NCBI GenBank assembly: GCA_014529385.2
Contig: CM043970.1
Coordinates: 46,773,779 to 46,837,778, forward strand
Reading direction: 5' to 3'
Origin: Adiantum capillus-veneris
Lineage: Eukaryota; Streptophyta; Polypodiopsida; Polypodiales; Pteridaceae
DNA length: 64,000 nt
Part shown: one piece after another, positions 10,250 to 20,385 of the stretch
Layout of the letters: every line of letters starts with the position of its first letter
Position numbering within the stretch: position 1 is the first letter of the stretch
Notes under the pieces: generated by a model
Told to the model about the DNA's origin: nothing
Database searches by the model: none
What the model saw: only the letters and a program-made list of their open reading frames with translations
Made by a program: the position numbers and the translations under genes

Positions 10250-10560
10250 CTGCTAGCACGTGGAAGCTCTACATTCGATCCCTAGGAAGCATGCAGCAAC
10301 AAAGAAGATTAGGTGATAGGTATGCTCACATGGCATTTTGACCATTGCACTGATTTTGTGTACTTCTAGTGGTAGACCACAGCCAGTACACAGGTTGCTT
10401 GTTGTCCCATCGCGTACCCCTCCTATATACTCTGTAAAAGTATTCATAGCTATCTTGCATAGGATAGTGGGGATGAAGGAGCCTTGTATCATCCTACTTA
10501 TTCGAATGAGCAACTGCAATTGACTATCGCAGGCGTGCACTTTCGCTTCTCAAAACAGAG
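10250..10560 (-). pseudogene. Zinc-finger-like (RING-type?) exon
   Basis: Minus-strand open frame with CTGCGLPLE, then MPCEHTYHL and ECRASTC, i.e. C-x2-C, C-x-H-x2-H and C-x4-C spaced like a degenerate RING or related treble-clef finger. It lies downstream of a long exon that ends at a consensus GTAAGT donor, so it is probably the next exon of the same minus-strand gene. The last Cys pair is not well spaced, so zinc binding is uncertain. Protein partner and role unknown. Confidence 0.35.
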
Positions 10561-10629
10561 GCATGGTAAGTACATAGGATAGTTGTGCACATATTCAAAA
10601 CATAAGGTTCAATCACAAAAACCATCGGC

Positions 10630-10635
10630 ACTTAC
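10630..10635 (-). promoter_or_regulatory. 5' splice site GTAAGT
   Basis: Minus-strand GTAAGT follows a coding end CTTCAT at the 3' end of the 240-residue open frame. This is the best splice-donor match in the locus and supports a spliced eukaryotic gene. The ORF itself runs on to a stop at 10,609. Confidence 0.45.
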
Positions 10636-11331
10636 ATGAAGACAGGTTATGTCAATATCAACATCAGTGGGGGTGTCCTCATTGTGAGGAAACCCCAAAG
10701 CATCTAGTGTCTCCTTCAGTGTCTCAATCTTTACCTTGAGCTCTATTTCTCTCCTTGCATCCACACTATCAGTGAGGCCTAAACACCGCAATTCATTCTC
10801 AGTATCATGAAGCTTATGTCTCATAGCAAGTACTACAGGGATGACCATATCATAGCTTGCTTTCAAAACCCTCGCAACTTCAAGCTCCTCACCCACATTC
10901 TTGAGATGTTGTTTAGCATTCTGCAGTCGATTTCTGAGATGGTCATTTGTACTCATGATGTGCTGCAAATCATAGAGCCCGAAATATGACAAGCTTGCTA
11001 TCACTTTGTGAGAGCTGTTAATAGAGAGGGGTGTTGCTTTGGCAGCAGAAACAACGTTCGGAGCTACTTGGCCAGCACAATCGTCCTTTGTTTTCACGAA
11101 GCCCTCCTCTATTTTTTGACTTGAGGGGTGGGTATTGTGCACCCTCCACTTTTCAACATGGACATCGTAGTATCCTTTTTCTCGAAGGTCCTGCAAATGC
11201 TGGACAACACACTCATCCCAATTGAACTGCATGATTGAGCCACTTGCAATTGCCACTGGACTGAATTTTTTTACAAAACCCTTCACAAAAGCCAAATTAA
11301 TTTCCATGTTGGTGGGGGGCTTCTGGTACAC
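10636..11331 (-). CDS. Exon of unidentified coiled-coil protein
   Basis: Uninterrupted minus-strand frame of about 230 residues, preceded on minus by ctgcactacag, an acceptor-like site. The N-terminal half is mixed (VKGFVKKFSPVAIASGSIM, DECVVQHLQDLREKGYYDVH). The C-terminal half is helical with heptad-like charge (NRLQNAKQHLKNVGEELEVA, VKIETLKETLDALG). This is the longest undamaged non-retroelement frame in the window. I do not recognise the family. Its neighbours (zinc-finger-like exon downstream, short exon upstream) and strand make it likely part of one spliced gene that may also include the FCP1-like region beyond array 3. Confidence 0.45.
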
Positions 11332-11407
11332 CCTGTAGTGCAGCTAAAGTACTTGGTCGTACATGTTGTTACGAATGCTACTGCATTTGAAGTGTTATTT
11401 GTTGCGA

Positions 11408-11569
11408 TCCTTCGCCTCTTTGAATACATTGAACCACAAATCTGTAATCTGCTCCCACTTCACCAACTTGGGGTCGTCACCGTCCATGCAGAGGCCATGG
11501 ACAACATTAAACTCTTTTGCTGCTACACAAAATTTTTCCTGCAGTGGGATGTTCAACTTGGGAGCTTTC
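11408..11569 (-). CDS. Short upstream exon of the same minus-strand gene
   Basis: A minus-strand frame encodes about 55 residues with good composition, including PLQEKFCVAAKEFNVVHGLC, DDPKLVKWEQITDLW and FKEAKDRN, then reaches a stop unless spliced. It is too short for routine ORF calling. An acceptor-type AG on minus lies near its start and a GT near its end (atgcagtagc). The sequence resembles a DNA-binding or transposon-encoded exon in flavour only; no family is assigned. Confidence 0.35.
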
Positions 11570-11929
11570 CATCAACCTGTACACCACACGTGATTATAAG
11601 ATTAAAACCTTATAAAACTTCACTAGAACAGGGCTGTCAAGTAATTTCTACACATGCAATTGCACGGGCTCTCCTTAGATGCAAATCATCTAAGAATGCA
11701 CCTTGAATGCCTAAGGAAATGCACAAGCACCTGATCAGTGTGAGAGAATCCACAACTAGAGTGTAGCCAGGGGCTACTGCAAAAACAAGCATATAAGTTG
11801 AATGCATAGTCCTCTGTGTTGATTGCAGTATATGCTTAGCAACAAAATTTTCTCATGGGTGAGAGGATTCACTAACAGATTAGGTTGGGTCATGCTGGAG
11901 AAATGGCTCATGGCTAAATGAAATGTATT
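11570..11929. other. No feature seen
   Basis: Non-coding stretch between the unidentified minus-strand exon and the dispersed repeat at 11,930. I see no terminal inverted repeat matching the left side of the locus near 1,050-1,100. Confidence 0.5.
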
Positions 11930-12400
11930 TTTGTGATTTTTTCTCGGAGTGAGTTCACACCAAGATATACAAAGGCTTGGATGAAAATATTTATTTATAC
12001 AATAAAGAGTACAGTGGTAAGAGAGTTAGGGTAATCATGAGTCAATGTATACAACAGACCTAGACAAATAATGTACACCTAGGTAAAAATATTTAAATAA
12101 ATACCAAAGTAATTATTATAAAAATCCGTATATTTAGGCCCTATATAAAATGAAATATTTACACATAAATGGGCCATAATGTTTTTTTTTGTTTTTATTT
12201 ATTTTTTGGCTCAACTAGCCAAATGACTAGCTGGATGGGGGTTTTAAGGAGATATGGGGAAAGTCCCCTAGCTCACACATGCCTATGTACAATGAAAGGG
12301 TGAGGATAGCCATAGTGTTTGAGTGATTTTAATAGGGTGAGATAGCTCACTATGGAAATTTTTGGATAGTCAAATAATGGTTATTACCCCGTGAAGCTAG
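11930..12400 (-). repeat. Dispersed repeat, copy 1 (LTR end family)
   Basis: Matches 30,715-31,166 in the same orientation for about 460 bp. Shared blocks include aaatatttaaataaatacc, tttaggccctata, aaatgggccataat and ttttttggctcaact, with moderate divergence. The second copy ends beside a purine-rich tract before an acidic-ORF element, so the family is probably the 5' part of a long LTR on the minus strand. The inner end here is near 12,395, where a weak CGGGG tract follows on minus. Confidence 0.7.
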
Positions 12401-12675
12401 ATGAGGAGATGACGCTTACAAATTTCTTGAAATTCATGACTTTTGAGCACTTCAAGCATGCATGTCTGTGATGGGAAATAATTATGCATCACTAAATGAA
12501 TATGTTTGTAGATTATCCACTTTAGTGGTACAATTTATACAATAGGAAGCCAAGGTTCCTCCTGGTCGGTGACAAGGTCCCCCTTTGAATTCTCCGCACT
12601 CTCTCACTCCAAAGGAGGTGGACAAGTTTTTGAAAAATAAAAAGCCATGTTGACACACACATGCATGAGCACATA

Positions 12676-13092
12676 TAAATATAAATACATGCATAGAGGA
12701 AGCAACTCACTCTAGGCAAGGGGGGAAGATTGTACCCAATGCTCTATGTGTGTGTGTGTGTGTATAGCATCCTCGATCTAGAGGAGCATGTACACATGTA
12801 GTAGGTGTGTTGTTGTCATTATAATGTTCCAGTGCGCAATACTTGGATCTGCCTGGTCCTACCCTTGGCATGACGGAGAACTATTTTTGTGTTACTCACT
12901 GTGTCATTTTTTGACTAATGTTGATAATGTTTTAAATGACAATTCCTCAACACAGCATGACTCTCTCTCTCTCTCTCTCTTCTCTTCCAACTATGGCTAC
13001 TTCTCTCTCATGAGTACAAGCAAATGTTTCTTATAAGTTAAAAGATTTATTAGTGGAATAATAAAAATATGTATTCTCAGATGATTCTCCAC
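12676..13092. repeat. Dispersed 0.41-kb repeat, copy 1
   Basis: Matches 45,567-45,972 along its full length: it starts with ataaatacatgc, contains gggggaagattgtacccaat, gttttaaatgacaattcctc and a (CT)n tract, and ends gatgattctccacc. Flanks differ at both ends, so this is a discrete unit. The TATAAATA near its start suggests an LTR, but no target duplication is evident. Confidence 0.8.
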
Positions 13093-13179
13093 CAAGGTTA
13101 CCACCACGAAAATATATTGTGCAACATGCCATATGCATGGTCATAGGTAGTATGCGCGTAAGTTAACCACCCTACAAAA

Positions 13180-13426
13180 TGAGTCATACTGAGGTTGTTG
13201 AGGTGGATCATTGACTTTTTGAATATCTCAATAGAAGAGATATGCAATCCATTTTTTCACTATGGGCCTCTCCCATCTTGTTTGTGAAGAAAAAAGATGG
13301 TAGTATGTGCATGCACATAGATTATAGTGGAGTGAATGCGGTTACTTTTAAGAATAAGTATCCACTCTATCAATTCATAATCTTACCCATGTTCATATTT
13401 ATGAAGATAGACTTGTGGTTTGGGCT

Positions 13427-13458
<32 letters not shown>

Positions 13459-13880
13459 CACTATGTATAAATTGCGTATATTGTGTACGCTCAATGAATA
13501 TTGATAAAACTCTTTATCTATGAATTTTTGACAAATAAAATAACCATTTTCCTATTTAATTTGTCTTTTTTTTTTCAATTCCATTTTATGATACCCTTTT
13601 GCATGTGAAAATGTGAGAAAAAAAAGAAATTTGATAACTCCTTGTACTGCACTCACGTGATAGTCACATAAGTATCAAGTGATCCCTCCCCGAGGGTTAG
13701 GGTATCATCAAGTACACATTAGGCTTATTAATATACCCAACTGAACAAGGTTTGGATATTATGAGTTTTTGAATATGCCCTTTGGGTTGACCAATGCACC
13801 TACAACTTTTATGTCACTTATGGACAGTGTGTTGAGACTATATTTGGGCAAGTTTGCTATCTTTTTTCTTGATGACATTC
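13180..13880 (+). pseudogene. Decayed Ty3-type reverse transcriptase fragment
   Basis: The first part (13,242 onward) reads [19 protein letters not shown] and then KIDL, the start of a Ty3/gypsy RT. The second part (13,755-13,880) reads [19 protein letters not shown] and then FLDD at the catalytic YxDD position. The two blocks are in normal order but are separated by a G28 run, deleted sequence and a frame change. No LTR can be attached to this fragment. Confidence 0.8.
13430..13457 (+). repeat. G28 homopolymer
   Basis: Twenty-eight consecutive G within the RT fragment, in place of the residues that should join the two conserved RT blocks. It may be an expanded tract or an assembly artefact. 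Confidence 0.9.
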
Positions 13881-14236
13881 GCGGGAAAAACCCCACGGAC
13901 TCTCCAAAATTAACCAAATTTTGTACACTTGATCCTTAATACCCAAAGCCCTTTTCCATATCCCCACATTCCATTTTTGACCACTTGTAGAGCGATGCAC
14001 GCATCACCATAGATCACACAGCTTAAAAAGATAGTTATCGCATGTGCCAAACTTCGCGGGTGGATCAAGCGATCCACACCTCCCACTTGCATTTTTTACA
14101 TTTTAGAAGGCTCAAAAACATTCCCTAGAACCAAAAGAAGCCATGTGGAACCATATCTAAGGCCCTTATACCCTGTCCATGCATGTACGTGTGTTTGAAT
14201 GTCGGCATGCAAGCTTGACTATTTATAATGTGTACA
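13881..14236. other. No feature seen
   Basis: Spacer between the RT fragment and the left LTR of element A. No coding, structural or repeat signal was recognised. Confidence 0.5.
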
Positions 14237-15225
14237 TGTTGGTGCAGCCAAAGTTGGTCCAGGCTGATAAGTGGTCTATGCCAAGAGAAGGCTACAAGCA
14301 GATGAAGTGTAGAAGGCTAGAGCAGGTATGGAGTCCTTGGGCAGGCAAGTGGCAGTGGAAAGGTATGTCTAAAGCAGCTTTTTAGGCCAAAAAGGACTCA
14401 AGGATAGTCCGGCGAGGATGACATATCGAGGTGCCCAAAGCTCTGAGTCAGTGATCTAGAATGTTGAGTTTGATGTGCTCTAGAAGCCAATCTAGACGGC
14501 TCTTCAAATCAAGCCCTGATGCTCAAGATATTGCAGTGCAAAGCTAGAAGGTTTACCATATCCTCAACGGACAAGGGAGCTGGGGATAGATGGCCCAGGT
14601 AGATGTCAATAGATAGGTGTGTAAAGTTCAAATTATGGAGCTTGCCTGTCTTCTCAAATTGCGGATCAAAGCTTTGCATAACAAGTTATGGCCAGTCAAA
14701 GTTTTGCTAGCGGCCAGTTATGGGCCGGGTTGACCGCACTCGGAATCATGCCTTATGGAATTTTTTGGGCCTCGATAGGGTTCTAGTGCAATTTATGCAT
14801 CATAGGAGTCACTAGAGATAGACAGCTTGGAAAATGGATACACAAGCACCGAGTTACGGCCTAGGAAAGCTTGGAGAATTTGCGAGTGAAGTGGTTGCAC
14901 ATGATTTGTTTAAGTTTTGGTCACCTCAGATTGCGGGTGCGCGGGAAAGTTGAAGTGTAGGGAGCAGACATGAGGAGCATTAAAGCCGTGAACCAAGGCA
15001 GTAAGGGTGGAATTTTTACTTCGAGCATTGGGTTCTCGAGTAACAGATGGTGGAACTCTGAATTTGGGGAAAACGATGGTCCTCAAAAGGGGGGGTTTCA
15101 AAGGTTTTTGAAGGCTTTTGGAGTAAGGCTGACGAGGGGCTTCCATGTGACATTTCAATAGACCCACATGTGGTTGCACTACGCAAATTCTTGGGGTACA
15201 TAACCTGGGGCGTGACCCTGCTGCC
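14237..15225 (+). repeat. Left LTR of element A (3' truncated)
   Basis: Starts TGTTGGTGCAGCC and matches the right LTR through tacataacctggggcgtgac. Similarity stops at about 15,225, where coding sequence begins without any primer site, which marks an internal deletion junction. Confidence 0.8.
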
Positions 15226-16110
15226 AGGCAGGTGTTACAATTGTGGAGGGGAGGGGCATTATGCACCTGATTGTCCTTAGCCACCAAGAGAGAGAGGAGG
15301 CATTTACCCGTTGTTTGGTAGAGGCCGAGGTCAAGGGCAATTCAATGGTCCAAAATAACAAGCAATGGAGAATATTGTGCAGCCAGCTCCACCAAACGGA
15401 GGTGAAGTCTCAAGAGTGAATATTATCGGGGTGGATAAGCAAGTTATCAATGTTTTGGCCAACAAGAGGGCAAGAGCTGAGAGACAGACAAAGATAGAAC
15501 CTGAAACCAAAGCTCACAAGGGCAAAGAGAAAGTGTACAAAGGTAGAGAGCAACCTGAGCCTAGAAAAAGAAGGAGATGCCGCAAAATCAAGCAAGTAGA
15601 TTTCCAATTAGGACGTGGCTATCCCGAGTACAACCTGGCAAGTGATGTTCAAAATCAGAAATCAAACATTACCTTTGGTCAGTTGTTAGCTTTCAATCCA
15701 AAATTGAGGAGGCAGTGGTCTATGAGTGTTAGCACCAGGCTGCCAAGAGCTAAGGGAAATGTGCATGCGATGCAAAACATGGCCTTGAGGGTAGGTAGCC
15801 CCATTGATGTCCTTCCATAGGTGGATGCTGTTATAGAGAAGAGGATGTAAGTACAAGCCTATATAGACGGTGGAGTGCTCGTTCGTGTCATGACGGAAGC
15901 GGCCATGAAGGATAGGGGAGTTAAGGCGGTAACCAAGTCAAATATGTGCATGAGGATGGCCAGCCATAATAAAGCTAGGTGTCTGGGAGTGGCTCAGGAT
16001 GTGAAGGTCAAAGTGATGGGCATAAAGTGCCTGATAGGATTTTTTGTGATGAAGGCAAGGGATAATGCTTATCCAATCATTTTGGTAGGCCATGGCTTTT
16101 GGCAATAAGA
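15226..16110 (+). pseudogene. Element A gag zinc knuckle and aspartic protease
   Basis: A CCHC knuckle, CYNCGGEGHYAPDC, stands right after the LTR junction and is followed by a stop. The frame 15,365-15,820 is a basic linker (RKRRRCRKIK) that corresponds to the linker of element B. At about 15,857-16,105 the protease follows with AYIDGG in place of the usual D-S/T-G active site, and ends AYPIILVGHG where element B reads ILGRP. The capsid part is missing. Confidence 0.75.
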
Positions 16111-16211
16111 GCTAAGCAGGATTGGGAGAGCAAAGTGTTCACCTTGCCTGACAAAGAGAAGGGGAGAAATATTGTGCTAGATTTGAAGACCAAGAGAGCA
16201 GTTCCCATCCT

Positions 16212-17269
16212 ATGGTAGTTAAAGATGAGGGTGACACGACGAGCTACGAGTACGAGACAGAGACGGCCTATGATGAAGGCTACACCAGCAAAGAAGAAGA
16301 GAAGAGCAAGGATGACATGCTGAAGATAGATGCAAATTTGTTCGGGGTCACCATAGAAGACTCCCCTCTTAAGGAAAAAGGTATGCAGCCTCGAGCTCAT
16401 GGTTTAATCATAAAGGAAGTTTCAAGCATGATAAGTGAAGATTTGACCAAGGGTGAAAAGGAGAGTTATGTTCAACTGTGTGAGTCCTATCCAAATCTGT
16501 TTGCAAAGGAATACAAGTATTTTCTTGGTGCAAGAGGGGTAGAGCACAAGATTGCCGTCAACAAGGGACATAGGCCTAAAGCACAGAGCCTAAGAAGATT
16601 AGGAGAGATCCAAAAGGAGGCCCTTTGGAAGGAGATCAATAAATTGCTGGATGCAGGCATCATATGCCTAGTGAAAGAGTTAGAGTGTGTCTCACCAGTG
16701 GTTATAACCCCTTAGAAGAATGGGAAATGGAGAGTGTGAATCTACTACAAGCCACTAAATGCAGCGACCAAGAGAAATCACTATCTGCTCCCATTTTAAG
16801 ACAAAATCCTAAACCAGGTGGCTGGGCACAAGAGATGCTCATAATGGATGTTTTTTTGGGGTATTTTCAGATTGGGATTGTACTCGAGGACTAGATGAAG
16901 ACCATGTTCATATCTCCATGGGGTTGTTTTGCTTACCGAAGGATGCCGTTCGGATTAGTGAATGCACATGCCACCTTCCAGGATTGGTTAAACAGGGTAT
17001 TCGGTCCATACTTAGGCCGCTTTATCAGGGTCTTCATGGATGATATAGATTGTTACAGTTCAAGATTGGAGCACGTATCGAAGCTGCAGTTATGCTTTCA
17101 AAGGCTTGATGAAGAAGGAGGTCAATTGAACCCCAAAAAGTGCAAGCTAGCACATCCTCAAGCGCACATGTTGGGTCATGTTGTGTCGCAAAATGGTATA
17201 GAGGCTGATCTCGTGAAGGTGAAGGCACTAGTGTTGATGGAGCCGCCATCAAATGCTCAAGGCTTGTAA
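16212..17269 (+). pseudogene. Element A reverse transcriptase
   Basis: The frame contains SLRRLGEIQKEALWKEINKL and VSPVVITP, then a stop at 16,713. Beyond it, shifted frames carry GYFQIGIVLED and, from 16,895, WGCFAYRRMPFGLVNAHATF and FMDD at 17,033-17,044 (catalytic YxDD). NPKKCKLAHPQAHMLGHVVS is the thumb region. All fingers, palm and thumb motifs are present but split over three frames. Confidence 0.85.
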
Positions 17270-18140
17270 GAAGTTTATGGTGCATTTAATTGTGTGCAAA
17301 TTTTTTGTGTTGACAACTAACAATCTATTGCCAAAGGTAGTGCTACATTGAAGCTAGGAAGGAGGGTTATGAAGTGGGTGTTGGAGCTGCAAGAGTTCGA
17401 GTTCTAGTTAAAGATAGATCACACGAGTCGGTCTCACTTGGAGGACATTATTGTCAGCAAGGCCGTCGATTTGCCAGCCTATCCAAGGGTGGTGTGAGAT
17501 GAAGCTAAGGAGGAGCCTGATTTGGAGAATGCTTTTACAATGTGGTTCAACGGAGCATATCAAAGAGTAGTCCAAAAGGCAGGCGGAGGTGTGGTGATAC
17601 ACGACCCACACGGCAAAGCTATATCTTTTTAGGCGTATGATTTGGAGGATGTCCACACCAATAACAAGGTTGAGTATCTCACTCTACATTTGGGTTTAAA
17701 GCAGTGTATAGAGTTTGGCATTTCCATGTTGGTGGTGAAGGGAGATGCGTTGCTAATCATCAAGAAGTTGTTAGGCCAATGGCAGGTAAAGTAGGTTTCT
17801 TTGAATCATTGGTTCTTTTCCATCAAGAAAATGCTAAGGTCTTTTGAAGAGGTTTAGTTCAAGCATGTAAGGAGAGAGCAGAGGCAAGAGGTGAACCAAT
17901 TAGCAAGTACCAAAGTGCAGGTGCATGTTGCAGGTCTTTATGTGGCCCCAACCACTTATGCAGGAAGGGAGACTCTCAAAGAGATTAATTTTTTTTTGAG
18001 TACACGACAGTGTCCAGAGAGTTTGTCCAAGTTGCAAAGAAGAAGAGTGGTGTAGAGGGCCCACAAATTCATATTGGTAGGTAAAGATCTAATGAACTAT
18101 GGGCGTGATGGAGTGCTAAGGAGGGTGTTGTATAAAGAAG
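17270..18140 (+). pseudogene. Element A RNase H region
   Basis: Decayed continuation with LTTNNLLPKVV, then MKWVLELQEF, a second RNase H-like block with GGGVVIHDPHGKAISF, NNKVEYLTLHLGLKQCIEFG and VVKGDALLIIKKLLGQWQVK. The latter is an RNase H fold of the type that element B also carries just before integrase. Multiple stops. Confidence 0.7.
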
Positions 18141-19249
18141 AGATAGGTATGGTGCTAGAGCAATGACACAAAGAAAGTGGACATCAGGGCAAAGACCAAG
18201 TTCTGCTTCGAGTGATGAGAGTAGGCTTTTGGTGGCCTTCCATAGTGAAGGATGTACATTACTCGTGTAAAACATGCCATGATTGTCAGACTATAGGTGA
18301 AAGATGACTAGTACCAGAGTCACAAGGTGTCATCATCGTACAAAGTGCTTTTGAAAAGTGGTCTCTTGATGCCATAGGTCCTCTCCCAAAGTCTACAAGT
18401 GGTAAGAAGTACGTGCTAGTAGCCATTGACTACCTTACAAGGTGGGTCAAGCCAAAGCTATGAAGGAGGTAAATGCTAATGTGGTAATGTATTTTGTGCT
18501 TAATAACATCTATTGCCATTTTGGTGTTCCATGGGTGCTAGTTTTTGATAGGGGTCAGGGGTTAGAAGCAAGCTCATGCGTGCATTAGTGGAAAATCTAA
18601 AGATTCAGCATCGGTTTTCCTTACTCTATCACTCCCAATGCAATGGTCTAGTCGAGACTGCTAATGGGAAAATCATCAAAATGTTAACAAAGTATGTGTA
18701 TAAGCAGAAGACTGAATGGGAAACAAATCTAGAGAAGTGTCTGTAAGCATATAGGATGTCCTATAAAGTAGCTACAAATTTTACTCCGTTTGAGCTAGTC
18801 TTTGATAAGAAGGATGTACTGCCGGTGCATGCACAATTAGGTGCTTTGAAGGGTATGTGGTGGTGTGTCAATGCCACTCAACAAGGAGTTCTACAGGATC
18901 TAATAGCCAGTTTGGAGGCTTTGTAGATGGACATGGAATCAACACTACTATGTGAAGCAGAGAGAGAAGCGAGTTGCCAAGTTCAATAAAAATTTTCCGG
19001 ACAAGAGGATAGAGGAAGGGGATCTGGTCATGAAGTACAAAAGTTACCTAGATTTCACATTCCAAAAGAAGTGGACAGGTCCGTGTAAAGTGCAAAAGGC
19101 CTTTCTGAATGGAACCTATGAGTTGGTAAGAGCAAATGGTAAGCTTCTTAGGAAAAGGGTGAACGGTGTGCGGCTCAAGTTGTATTTTGAAATAAGTCCA
19201 ATGCCTAAGGAGAATCAGATTGTAGCCAAAGGGAGTGGGCAACCCACCT
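18141..19249 (+). pseudogene. Element A integrase
   Basis: Contains the HHCC zinc domain (HKESGHQGKDQ..., then CKTCHDCQ), the first catalytic Asp block (KWSLDAIGPLPKS), and a strongly decayed core with stops. The intact C-terminal part (18,952-19,249) has KKWTGPCKVQKAFLNGTYEL and RVNGVRLKLYF, the GPY/F-type module of Ty3 integrases. A frame lacking chromodomain follows. Confidence 0.8.
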
Positions 19250-19398
19250 AAATTATGCGGAGTGGGAAAGAGGATGAAGCTTTTGTACATAACCTGTACA
19301 TAGGGTCGAAGTTTTTGTAAGTGCTTTCAGCTGTCAGTTAGGTGTGCCAGTTTCTACAGTTCTGTAAATATGCTTTTGGTCAAACATAAATGTTCGAC

Positions 19399-19413
19399 GA
19401 TGGGGAAGGGCAA
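19399..19413 (+). other. Polypurine tract of element A
   Basis: Purine-rich gatggggaagggcaa immediately precedes the TG start of the right LTR, the expected plus-strand priming site. Confidence 0.7.
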
Positions 19414-20385
19414 TGATGGTGCAAACAAAGTTGGTCCATGCTGAAAAGTGGTTTATGCCAAGCAAAGGCTGTAGGCAGGTGTAGTGTAGAAGGCTAGAGC
19501 AAGTATGGAGTCCTTGGGCAGGCAAGTGGCAGCGAAAAGGTATGTCTAAAGAGACTTTTTAGGCCAAAAAGGGCTCAAGGATAGTCCGGTTAGGATGACA
19601 TGTCAAGGTGCTCGAAGTGCTGAGTCAGTGCTCTAGAATGTGGAGTTCAATGTGCTCTAGAAGCTGGTATGGATGGCTCGTTACAAAGCCCCGATGCTCA
19701 AGATATTGCAGTGCAAAGCTAGAAGGTTTAGCAGATCCCCGATGGATAGGGCAGCTGGGGATAGATGGCCAAGGTAGATGTTAGTAGATAGGTGTGTAGA
19801 GCTTGAACTATGGAGCTTGTCTGTCTTCTCGGATTGTGGATCAGAGATCTGGATAGCAGGCTATGGCCAGTTGAAGTTTTGCCAGGGGCCAATTATGGGC
19901 CGAGTTGACCACATTGGGAATCATGCCATATGGAATTTTTTGGGCCTCGACAGGGTTCTAGTGCAAGTTATGCATCATATGGAGCCGACAAAGACAGAGA
20001 GCTTGGCAAATGGATACAGAAGCACCGAGTTACGGCTTGGGAAAGCCTGAAGCAGTTGAGAGTGAAGTGGTTGCAAATGATTTGTTTAAGTTTTGGTCGC
20101 CTCAGATCGCGGGCCCGTAAAAGTTGAAGTGCGGCGAGCACGAGGAGAATTAAAGCCGGGAACTAAGGCGGTCGGGTGGAATTTTTACTTTGGGCATTGG
20201 GTTCTCTAACAACAGATGGTGGAACTCTGAAGTGGGGGAAAAAGTTGGTCCTCAAAAGGGGGGGTTTCAAAGCTTTTTGAAGGCTTTTGGAGTAAGGATG
20301 ATGAGGGGCTGCCACGTGGCATTTGAATAGACCCACATGTGGTTGCACTACGCGGATTCTTTGGGTACATAACCTGGGGCGTGAC
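19414..20385 (+). repeat. Right LTR of element A (minimum extent)
   Basis: Starts TGATGGTGCAAAC and matches the left LTR with moderate divergence to about 20,385. Because the left LTR is truncated, the real 3' end of this LTR may be further right. Confidence 0.75.

Noticed and set aside
99-12400. Palindrome locus as an insertion inside one LTR
   Set aside because: Not shown: left (99-1,080) and right (11,930-12,400) pieces could not be tied to the same LTR, and no target duplication was found.
16077-16400. Minus-strand 107-residue frame
   Set aside because: Antisense of the element A protease and linker.
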